This document shows, one piece after another, positions 1 through 5,935 of a DNA stretch of 6,697 nt. The notes under the pieces were generated by a model. The model made no database searches. It worked only from the letters and a program-made list of their open reading frames with translations, and was not told the origin of the DNA. Source of the stretch: an uncultured Eubacteriales bacterium (GTDB lineage: Bacteria > Bacillota_A > Clostridia > Lachnospirales > Lachnospiraceae); NCBI GenBank assembly GCA_900321365.1, contig ONVT01000309.1:1-6697 (forward strand), given 5' to 3'. Position 1 is the stretch's first letter. Each line of letters starts with the position of its first letter. The position numbers and the translations under genes are program-made.

Positions 1-660
1 GCCATATCCCCTGCTTGTCATGTAGAAGGGAATGCACTTGTAGGCAATGCCGCTGGCTGTTCCGCCGTCCTCATTCCAGGTCTGCACGCTCTGCCCGTTC
101 TTGACAAAGCTGGTGAAGCGCTCGCCAAACCCATAGATGCACTCTCCCACGTCCAGAGAAAGCTCATTGACGATATAAGGCTTCATCCTGGTCTCGTCCA
201 GATAGTGGTCTCCCGGCAGCATTGTGGACGGCTGCCGGTCCCATTCCATGTAGCCCAGGTTCCGGAAGCCGCACTGTGTGATGACCACGCCGTCCTTCTC
301 AAAGCTGTAGCCGAAGTCCTGCGTTTTCACGCGCACGGTCAGCGATCCCGTTTCCATCAGGTACGCGTCCCCGGCCTTCGTGATCACGACCTTCTGCGGG
401 ACTTCCGCAATCTGAAACGCCGGCTTGTGTGTGTTGTAACCTTCAAAATGAACAATCTTCACACTGACCGTATCCGGCGCGACGGCCCGGAACGTGACAC
501 TCAGGCAGGGCACATTGACAGTATCTCCTTTTGCCGGGACCTTCCGAAGCGGCACCAGAAGACGCATGCCGTCCTCCAGGGGTTCCATCTCCCATACCTG
601 AGCCGCGTAGTGTTCCTGCATATTCTGGCTCCTGAGCCAGTATCCTTCCGTAAACCGCAT
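1..660 (-). CDS. yicI: GH31 alpha-xylosidase (YicI-like), N-terminal 220 residues; 3' end outside window
   Basis: This reading frame is open from an ATG at 660 to the left edge, so only the first 220 residues are present. The sequence follows E. coli YicI, the GH31 alpha-xylosidase that releases alpha-D-xylose from the non-reducing end of isoprimeverose and xyloglucan oligosaccharides. It starts MRFTEGYWL, like YicI's MKISDGNWL. Residues 169-220 carry the family signature: LDVGECIYGFGERF, then FVKNGQSVQTWNEDGG, then YKCIPFYMTSRGYG, nearly identical to YicI. This part is the N-terminal beta-sandwich and the entry to the mutarotase-like domain; the catalytic barrel with its two aspartates would lie beyond the edge. 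YicI is about 770 residues, so roughly 70% is missing here. The start is firm: GGAGG lies 7 nt upstream, and an in-frame TGA precedes it with no other start codon between. There is no signal peptide, so it is cytoplasmic. It follows the GH127 gene by 61 nt with no terminator, so it is probably in the same operon. Confidence 0.93.
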   Translation of the reverse strand, partial: MRFTEGYWLRSQNMQEHYAAQVWEMEPLEDGMRLLVPLRKVPAKGDTVNVPCLSVTFRAVAPDTVSVKIVHFEGYNTHKPAFQIAEVPQKVVITKAGDAYLMETGSLTVRVKTQDFGYSFEKDGVVITQCGFRNLGYMEWDRQPSTMLPGDHYLDETRMKPYIVNELSLDVGECIYGFGERFTSFVKNGQSVQTWNEDGGTASGIAYKCIPFYMTSRGYG

Positions 661-667
661 TCCTGTT

Positions 668-672
668 CCTCC
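668..672 (-). promoter_or_regulatory. Ribosome binding site of the YicI-like gene
   Basis: On the minus strand GGAGG lies 7 nt before the ATG at 660. It fixes the start of a gene whose other end is outside the window. The ATG of an overlapping short frame at 689 has no comparable site. Confidence 0.85.
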
Positions 673-721
673 ACTTCTATGGATGCCATTTCAGGATCTG
701 TTCAAAAATAACTAATAAATC

Positions 722-2845
722 TCAGTCGCGCACGTTCAGCCACACCTTCATCTCGTTCTCCCCGCGGTTCGCCCATGTGAAGTACGGGATCAGTGAGATC
801 TTCCTCTCCCTGTACACCGGCGCGCGGTACCTGCCGTAAAGTCCGGACATCTCTTCCGGTTCCCTCTTCCATCCCCAGGCTGTCAGCCGGACAATTTCCT
901 GGCCTTCGATGCAATCCGGTGTCTCCTCAAACGATGCGTCCGGATCAAGTGCCAGAAGATCCAGCATGTCACCGTTGTCGGCCTCCTCCGCACAGTAGAT
1001 CAGCGGCCCTCTGGCCACACACACCTTCCCGATGTCTTCGCGCACTCTTGAATCCGCCTGCAGCAGGACTGTTTCCATGGGAAAATGAACCGCTATCGTC
1101 TCCTGTTTCCATACACCGGTAATATACAGATACCCTCCTGCCGGGCGCATCTCAAATGAGCCGGGCAATTGGGGAAGCTCCGGGTTCCGGCACCATGCGG
1201 GCAGTCTCAGGGCGATTGTGTCCCGGACTCCTTCCGGTGCAGCCGACGAATTGTTATCAGTTGCGCTTCCTGCCGCCGACACATCGCTGTCCATTGCTTC
1301 TCCCTGCGCCGCCGTGACTGTGATCTTCACATGGCCGTCCCACGGGAATCCCGATTCCACCTTCACGTTCAGTATGCCGCCCCGGGTCTTTCTGACAAGT
1401 TCCATGTCGAAGTACTGATGAAGGAACAGCACACTGTCATTTTCAGTAGCCGTGTATGCGGCAATGCCGGTCAGAAGCCGCGCCAGGTTCGGCGGGCAGC
1501 AGGCACAGCGCATCCATTTACGCCGGACCGGATAGACATGCGCCTTGCGCGCGTCCAGATGGTCCGCCTTCGGCCAGACATCCAGCGGATTCACATAGAA
1601 GAAGCTCTTCCCGTCCAGCGCGATTCCCGGGAGAACGCCGTTGTACAGCTCCCTCTCGCAGATATCCGCATACCGGCCATCCGGCTCAAGCTCCAGCATG
1701 CGCCTGGCAAAGAACGACATCCCGACCGAAGCGCAGGTCTCCGCGTACACCGTGTCATTCGGCAGATCATAGGCAAAGGAAAATGCCTCTCCTACATGCG
1801 TCCCTCCGATGCCTCCGGTCACGTACATGTTCCGGTCTGTAATGTCTTCCCAGAGTTTTTCACAGGCTTCCTTCAGCGAATCATCCCCGTCGATCCGGGC
1901 GTAATCGGCCATCCCGGAGTACAGGTAGACAGCGCGCACCGCGTGTCCCTGTGCCTGTGTCTGTTCCCTGACAGGCCGGTCCGCCTGCTGGTAGCTGAAG
2001 AGTACTCTCTCACCGGTCTTTTCATCGATCCGGTCAAATGCGCTGCTTTCAGGAAACGCGAGTTCTTTCGACTGTTCTTCTGCGAAACAGTTTGGTGACT
2101 GTCCTCTCTGGTTGATGAAGTATCTTCCAAGCTCAAGGTATTTCTTTTCTCCGGTTATCTCGTAGAGTCCGGCCAGCGCCATCTCCGCAATTTCATGTCC
2201 CGGAACGCCCTGTCTCTTCCCGATCCCTTCTCCGATGTGATCCGCGATGCAGTCCGCGAAACGGCAGGCAGCCTTCAGCAGCCTGTCTTTTCCGGTCGCT
2301 CTGTAATACGCGCAGGCGGCCTCCGCAAGGTGGCCGAAACAGTACAGTTCATGGAAAGAGCGCAGGTTTGTGAACCGCTGCGAAAGATCGGTCAGGGTAT
2401 AGTGGGTGTCCAGATATCCGTCCTCTTCCTGCGCGCTGCAGATCAGATCAATCACACGATCCACGGTTTCCTCCAGGTTACGGTCCGGATGCTGTGCAAG
2501 GCTGAAGGCGGCAGCCTCAATCCACTTGTACGCGTCCGTGTCCTGGAATGCAGGACCGTAGAACCTCTGTGCGGGAGCAGACGGATCCTCCGGCCAGTCC
2601 TCAAATACATCCGCCGGATACACCGGCACCTCTTTTCCTTCCTTCCGGTCACGGATCACCTGTGCGGCCGCCTCAAAATTGTGGATGCAGAAGCTTGGCT
2701 CGGCTCCGGGAACCTCATCGTGGATCGCCTTCCACTGATAAGGCAGTACCTCAGTCCTGACCAGATCACACTTCTGCTTCCAGAAGCCGCCTGTGATCCG
2801 GACATCTTTTAGATCGATAGATCTCGATATATTTTCCATGTTCAT
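722..2845 (-). CDS. GH127 beta-L-arabinofuranosidase-family glycoside hydrolase
   Basis: This 707-residue protein matches the GH127 family, whose type member HypBA1 of Bifidobacterium longum removes beta-L-arabinofuranose with a zinc-held cysteine nucleophile. The N-terminus (VRITGGFWKQK) is typical. The catalytic set is complete: GGIGGTHVGEAF with the acid/base-position Glu at 353; AETC with the zinc-ligand Glu369 and Cys371; and CACCPPN with Cys447, Cys449 and Cys450, of which Cys449 is the expected nucleophile. Their spacing is almost the same as in HypBA1 (Glu322, Glu338, Cys340, Cys417, Cys418). An alpha/alpha barrel (about 1-440) is followed by beta-sandwich domains. A low-complexity Ala/Ser/Asp insert (about 514-540) is unusual. 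A GTG 7 codons upstream also opens the frame, but AGGTGG sits just before the ATG at 2845, so I chose that; an ATG two codons later is possible. There is no signal peptide, so the enzyme should act on imported oligosaccharides. Some GH127 members act on other sugars such as aceric acid, so the exact substrate is unproven. Confidence 0.94.
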   Translation of the reverse strand: MNMENISRSIDLKDVRITGGFWKQKCDLVRTEVLPYQWKAIHDEVPGAEPSFCIHNFEAAAQVIRDRKEGKEVPVYPADVFEDWPEDPSAPAQRFYGPAFQDTDAYKWIEAAAFSLAQHPDRNLEETVDRVIDLICSAQEEDGYLDTHYTLTDLSQRFTNLRSFHELYCFGHLAEAACAYYRATGKDRLLKAACRFADCIADHIGEGIGKRQGVPGHEIAEMALAGLYEITGEKKYLELGRYFINQRGQSPNCFAEEQSKELAFPESSAFDRIDEKTGERVLFSYQQADRPVREQTQAQGHAVRAVYLYSGMADYARIDGDDSLKEACEKLWEDITDRNMYVTGGIGGTHVGEAFSFAYDLPNDTVYAETCASVGMSFFARRMLELEPDGRYADICERELYNGVLPGIALDGKSFFYVNPLDVWPKADHLDARKAHVYPVRRKWMRCACCPPNLARLLTGIAAYTATENDSVLFLHQYFDMELVRKTRGGILNVKVESGFPWDGHVKITVTAAQGEAMDSDVSAAGSATDNNSSAAPEGVRDTIALRLPAWCRNPELPQLPGSFEMRPAGGYLYITGVWKQETIAVHFPMETVLLQADSRVREDIGKVCVARGPLIYCAEEADNGDMLDLLALDPDASFEETPDCIEGQEIVRLTAWGWKREPEEMSGLYGRYRAPVYRERKISLIPYFTWANRGENEMKVWLNVRD
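1226..1306 (-). other. Low-complexity insert within the GH127 protein
   Basis: About 27 codons encode a run rich in Ala, Ser, Asp, Gly and Asn, containing segments such as SDVSAAGSATDNNSSAA. It falls in the C-terminal beta-sandwich between the strand ending VKITVTAA and the conserved strand IALRLPAWCR, where relatives normally have a short turn (from general knowledge of the family, not an alignment). It keeps the reading frame and is probably a flexible surface loop. It partly explains why the protein is longer than HypBA1 (about 658 residues). Confidence 0.6.
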
Positions 2846-2849
2846 AAAA

Positions 2850-2855
2850 CCACCT
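2850..2855 (-). promoter_or_regulatory. Ribosome binding site of the GH127 gene
   Basis: AGGTGG on the minus strand ends 4 nt before the ATG at 2845 and 10 nt before the ATG at 2839. It lies inside the longer frame that begins at the GTG at 2866, which argues that the GTG is not the real start. Confidence 0.7.
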
Positions 2856-2874
2856 CTGCTTTTCACTTATCTGT

Positions 2875-2897
2875 AAACGTCAGTTTCCCTGACGTTT
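2875..2897 (-). repeat. Perfect inverted repeat (9-bp stem, 5-nt loop) between yesL and the GH127 gene
   Basis: The arms AAACGTCAG and CTGACGTTT pair perfectly around GGAAA (minus-strand reading). The element sits midway in the 81-nt gap, about 30 nt after the yesL stop and 30 nt before the GH127 start. In the operon direction it is followed by only three T, so it is not a good intrinsic terminator there. On the plus strand the same stem is followed by a run of five T and looks more like a terminator for antisense transcription. It could instead be an mRNA stability or processing hairpin, or an operator. Its role is undetermined. Confidence 0.6.
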
Positions 2898-2926
2898 TTG
2901 ACTGTCGCATCGGAGAATGCAGTGAG

Positions 2927-3589
2927 TCAGACTGGTTCATCATTCTCTCCGTCCTCCTCGTCTGCCGGACCGAATGGAAGAATCCGCTTCCTGACAGTCG
3001 GGACTGTGATCACACTGTACAGCCCCGGCATGAAGAGCAGCACCAGCGGGAAGCGCCAGACAGACCAGTACCCCGCCGCAGCCATCGCAAGCAGGAACAA
3101 AGACACCGGGAAATAGCGGAACACACAGTACAGGGAACCGCGCAGATACCAGCCGAAGGGCATGTCAAACCTGGCCACCATCGGGAACAGGTAACAGGCG
3201 TTCATGATCAGAATTGCCGTCAGCACCAGGTACAGGGCGCAGAACACCCACTGCACGTGTCCTGTCATCTTCGCCCTGCAGATGCCAAAATTCAGCAGAA
3301 AAACAAATCCCACCGCCAGCGTCAGAAGCCAGTGCGCGCATCCCATCTTCAGGTTCTTCCTGTAGGAATGCCAGAAGGAATGTGTCGCCGTGTCCTGGTC
3401 CCGGTAGACAGACCGGTCTACGGCATAGTAAAGCGCCGCCGCACTGGTTCCGATGGTGACAACCGGAATAGATCCGATGACACTGTAAACAGTGAGCAGC
3501 ACAACATCAAATGCTTTGCTGCCCCAGGTGTACACGGGGCCTCCATAGCTGAAGGCCCTGCTCAGTTTTCCGTTCTTGTTCTCACTCAT
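2927..3589 (-). CDS. yesL: YesL/DUF624 family membrane protein
   Basis: This 220-residue polytopic membrane protein belongs to the YesL (DUF624) family, which is widespread in Bacillota beside CUT1 sugar ABC transporters and glycosidases and has no established biochemical function. The hallmark segment is at residues 39-55: GSIPVVTIGTSAAALYY. It is followed by a conserved SFWHSYRKNLK (71-81). Hydrophobic spans are visible at about 27-55, 87-104, 112-135, 153-173 and 178-196, giving four or five helices. The N-terminus is short and hydrophilic, and the tail is acidic (DEEDGENDEPV). Its length matches the family. No good Shine-Dalgarno precedes the ATG (only CTGGA-like bases), while the ATG overlaps a TGA of an upstream frame as ATGA, which suggests translational coupling to the preceding gene. 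By context it may assist the transporter or regulate its assembly, but this is inference. Confidence 0.9.
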   Translation of the reverse strand: MSENKNGKLSRAFSYGGPVYTWGSKAFDVVLLTVYSVIGSIPVVTIGTSAAALYYAVDRSVYRDQDTATHSFWHSYRKNLKMGCAHWLLTLAVGFVFLLNFGICRAKMTGHVQWVFCALYLVLTAILIMNACYLFPMVARFDMPFGWYLRGSLYCVFRYFPVSLFLLAMAAAGYWSVWRFPLVLLFMPGLYSVITVPTVRKRILPFGPADEEDGENDEPV

Positions 3590-3746
3590 GTATCCAGGTC
3601 ACTGCCGTCTTTTCCCGGCCGTCTGAAACTCCTGCGAGGAGCATTCCCCGCTTCTACCCTCTGTCTGTTATGCCATGTGCTCCCGGAGAAAAGACAGGCA
3701 GAATGGAAAGATGTTTTGCACAGATCCTTACCTTCCGCGCCGGCAG
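3590..3746 (-). other. 157-nt gap between the GH31 gene and yesL, with an open alternative frame
   Basis: No recognised gene lies here. In the minus-strand frame that is -1 relative to the GH31, codons stay open for 57 triplets, from the end of the GH31 gene to a TGA at 3588-3586 that overlaps the yesL ATG by four bases. The gap also contains a small perfect hairpin (CTCCT-CGC-AGGAG, 3629-3641) and a longer-range CTGTCT/AGACAG pair (3661-3666 with 3692-3697). Neither is followed by a T tract, so I see no terminator. I see no convincing promoter. Confidence 0.5.
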
Positions 3747-5816
3747 TCACAGGGAAAATCCGTCCCGCAGAAACAGCGGAATCTGCTCCAGCGGCGCAGC
3801 CACGCTCACAGTCTGTCCTCCCTCAAACTTCTCGCCGGTCCACCAGCAGGTCCAGGAGGCGCCTTCGGGCAGGTATACACTTCTCTCCCGCATCTGGTCA
3901 TACATGACCGGCGCCACGAGGATATCCGGGCCGAACATATAGGCGTCCTCACATTCCCACGCCTTTTTATCATCCGGGAAATCATACAGCAGCGGCCGCA
4001 TGACCGGCGTACCCTTCTCATGCGCCTGTTCCATCTGCTTCGTGATGTAGGGCTTCATCTTTTCACGCAGGAACAGGTAATCCTTCAGGATCTCATAAAC
4101 CTCTTCCGTGTAGCTCCACACTTCATTCGGTGCGCCGGACAGACAGGTTGCCCCGCCGGTTGTCCCCACCTGCGGCTGGATCGGCCAGCGGTAGCCGTGC
4201 AGGCGCATGACAGGACAGAAGGTTCCGTATTCAAACCAGCGGACAAGCAGTTCATGGAACTTCGGATCCCTGGCGTCAGCCCCGAAGAAGCCGCCGATAT
4301 CCGTGGTCCACCACGGTATACCGGCAATCCCCATGTTCAGTCCGGCAGCAAACTGATCCCTGAGACTCTCAAAAGATGACATGATGTCACCGGACCAGAC
4401 CAGCGCCCCGTACCTCTGGGATCCCGCCCAGGCACAGCGTAGCAGGTTGATGATGTTCTCCTGTCCTTCCTGCTTCATGCCGTCAAAGAAAGTCTTCGCG
4501 TACATCACCGGGAAGATATTCCCGATCTGGACATCCGGACCGAGGAAGTAACGGTAATTGTCATAGTCGTAATAGGTGTACTCCGGCTCCGCCTCATCCA
4601 GCCAGAAAACCCTTACGCCCTTGTCATAGTAATTCTTCTTTGCCTTCCCCCAGACATATTCGCGCGCCTTCGGATTCGTGGGATCAAAATGAAGCGTATT
4701 GCCCTGGAAATCCATCGAGATCGGATATCCCCTGTCCACACGGATCAGCAGGCCCTTCTCCTTCATCTCCCGGAAGTTCTCGCTCCTGTAGTCGACCGTC
4801 GGCCAGATCGAAACCATCAGCTCGATCCCCATCTCTTTCAGCTCTGCGATCATGGCGTCGGGATCCGGCCAGTAGACCGGGTCAAACTTCCATTCTCCCT
4901 GCAGCGGCCAGTGGAAGAAATCCACGACGATGACAGAGATGGGCAGAGCGCGCTTCTTATACTCCCTTGCGACCTCCAGAAGCTCTTCCTGCGTCTGGTA
5001 GCGCAGCTTGCACTGCCAGAAGCCCATCGCGTAGTCCGGCATCATCGGCACGGTGCCGGCGACGGACGCGTATGCCTCCTCGATCATGGCGGGCGTATCC
5101 CCCGCGGTGATCCAGTAGTCCATCTTCTTCGCAGACTGCGCCTCCCATGTCGTGATGTTCTTCCCGAAGTTTACGCGCCCCACCGCCGGGTTATTCCACA
5201 GGAAGCCGTAGCCAAGGGACGAAATCATGAACGGGACACTCGCCTGGGAATTGCGGTGCGCCAGCTCCAGGTCCATTCCCTTCAGGTCCAGGTACGGCTG
5301 CTGGTACTGGCCCATACCGTAGATCTTCTCGGACGGATTCGAGACAAAACGGACCTTCAGCGCATATTCATCGCCGCCGGAAAGCGGCCTGAACTCCCTC
5401 GCGTCAATCATCAGGGAACTCGTCGTCGATCCGTGCATGTCATTTTTATTCCTGAGATACTCCTCCAGCAGAAGTTCCCCCTTCTGGTTGCGGTATTCAA
5501 TCTTACCGACATTGTTGACAATGGCAGTGATCTTTCCGTTGGTGATGGAGGCGCTGAGCGCTTCAATCCTGATCTCGCTCTTTAGCTGCGGAACATCCTC
5601 AGCCAGCGCCCACCGCTCCGTTGGCATTACGGCACATTTCGTCGAAGTGACGCGGAAGCTGTTCTCTCCCCACGGCGTGATATAGAGCCGCTCCGCCTCC
5701 AGCTGGTAGCACAGCGCATTTCCTTCCACACGGAAGCTGCCGAACATCCGGCTCTCCTCATTCGCCACCTCAGGCGCATTCGTTCCCATAGTATTGACAA
5801 TAACTCTTTCTTCCAT
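3747..5816 (-). CDS. GH31 family alpha-glycosidase, probably alpha-xylosidase-like
   Basis: This 689-residue retaining alpha-glycosidase of family GH31 has an N-terminal beta-sandwich (about 1-250) containing the mutarotase-like segment EKIYGMGQYQQPY (about 163-175), then a catalytic TIM barrel (about 255-585). The nucleophile motif is FWLDEAEPE with Asp407, and the acid/base motif is LVWSGDIMSSF with Asp477. Other family blocks are KFDPVYWPDPDAM, GIPWWTTDIGGFFG and FCPVMRLHGYR. The DEAEPE form resembles alpha-xylosidase-type GH31 enzymes more than the DMNEP-type alpha-glucosidases, but specificity cannot be read with certainty. It has no signal peptide, so it is cytoplasmic. The frame could open at a TTG five codons upstream, but GAGGA lies 8 nt before the ATG at 5816, which I take as the start. 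The protein stops at IPLFLRDGFSL, where GH31 enzymes usually continue into a distal C-terminal beta domain. One extra T in the T4 run at 3755-3758 would extend the frame to the yesL start, so a frameshift is possible. Confidence 0.93.
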   Translation of the reverse strand: MEERVIVNTMGTNAPEVANEESRMFGSFRVEGNALCYQLEAERLYITPWGENSFRVTSTKCAVMPTERWALAEDVPQLKSEIRIEALSASITNGKITAIVNNVGKIEYRNQKGELLLEEYLRNKNDMHGSTTSSLMIDAREFRPLSGGDEYALKVRFVSNPSEKIYGMGQYQQPYLDLKGMDLELAHRNSQASVPFMISSLGYGFLWNNPAVGRVNFGKNITTWEAQSAKKMDYWITAGDTPAMIEEAYASVAGTVPMMPDYAMGFWQCKLRYQTQEELLEVAREYKKRALPISVIVVDFFHWPLQGEWKFDPVYWPDPDAMIAELKEMGIELMVSIWPTVDYRSENFREMKEKGLLIRVDRGYPISMDFQGNTLHFDPTNPKAREYVWGKAKKNYYDKGVRVFWLDEAEPEYTYYDYDNYRYFLGPDVQIGNIFPVMYAKTFFDGMKQEGQENIINLLRCAWAGSQRYGALVWSGDIMSSFESLRDQFAAGLNMGIAGIPWWTTDIGGFFGADARDPKFHELLVRWFEYGTFCPVMRLHGYRWPIQPQVGTTGGATCLSGAPNEVWSYTEEVYEILKDYLFLREKMKPYITKQMEQAHEKGTPVMRPLLYDFPDDKKAWECEDAYMFGPDILVAPVMYDQMRERSVYLPEGASWTCWWTGEKFEGGQTVSVAAPLEQIPLFLRDGFSL

Positions 5817-5818
5817 AA

Positions 5819-5935
5819 GTATATTCCTCAAATATCAGATTTACCGCATTACTCTTTCTGTGTATTCCCCAGATGTCAGTTTTACCACATCACTCTTTAT
5901 GCGTATTCCTCAGATTTATAACATTACTCCTTTAC
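5819..5935 (-). repeat. Tandem direct repeat, about 41-nt unit, three copies
   Basis: Copy A (5819-5859) and copy B (5860-5900) are adjacent 41-nt units that agree at 33 of 41 positions by hand alignment, with mostly transition differences. Copy C (5901 to about 5935) lacks 7 nt and runs into the last codons and stop of the permease gene. A fourth, partial copy (14 nt, 11 matching) falls at 5798-5811 inside the first codons of the GH31 gene. In transcription order each unit carries an AAAGAGTAATG-like element followed by a GAGGAATAC-like element. The block therefore fills the whole gap between the two genes and supplies the GH31 ribosome binding site. It probably arose by duplication of the gene junction. 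Confidence 0.8.
5825..5829 (-). promoter_or_regulatory. Ribosome binding site of the GH31 gene, inside the tandem repeat
   Basis: GAGGA on the minus strand lies 8 nt before the ATG at 5816 and selects that start over the TTG at 5831. The site is part of the repeat unit: GAGGAATAC or GGGGAATAC recurs in the two neighbouring copies. Confidence 0.8.

Noticed and set aside
501..689. Short minus-strand frame starting at 689
   Set aside because: It overlaps the YicI-like start out of frame, has no ribosome binding site, and its translation is Cys/Arg-rich without similarity to anything I know.
205..711. Plus-strand open frame opposite the YicI-like gene
   Set aside because: The minus strand encodes clear YicI-like protein over 1-660; this frame is its shadow.
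1169..2098. Long plus-strand open frame (309 codons) opposite the GH127 gene
   Set aside because: It is antisense to a firmly identified gene, has an Arg/His/Pro/Val-rich translation with no recognisable domain, and is expected from GC-biased codon use on the coding strand.
2875..2900. Intrinsic terminator ending the operon after yesL
   Set aside because: The T run follows the stem only on the plus strand; in the direction of the genes there are just three T, and the next gene follows closely.
3257..3907. Plus-strand open frame spanning yesL, the gap and the GH31 end
   Set aside because: It overlaps two real genes in antisense, has low-complexity basic composition and no recognised motif.
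4689..5585. Long plus-strand open frame (298 codons) opposite the GH31 gene
   Set aside because: It lies entirely within the GH31 gene in antisense; its translation is Arg/His/Leu-rich and matches no family I recognise.
5792..5801. TATTGACAAT as a promoter -35 element
   Set aside because: It is on the plus strand, pointing away from the genes and inside the GH31 coding start, and there is no suitable -10 partner.
5798..5935. CRISPR-like array
   Set aside because: The units are contiguous with no unique spacers, are diverged from one another and overlap coding ends; this is a simple tandem duplication.
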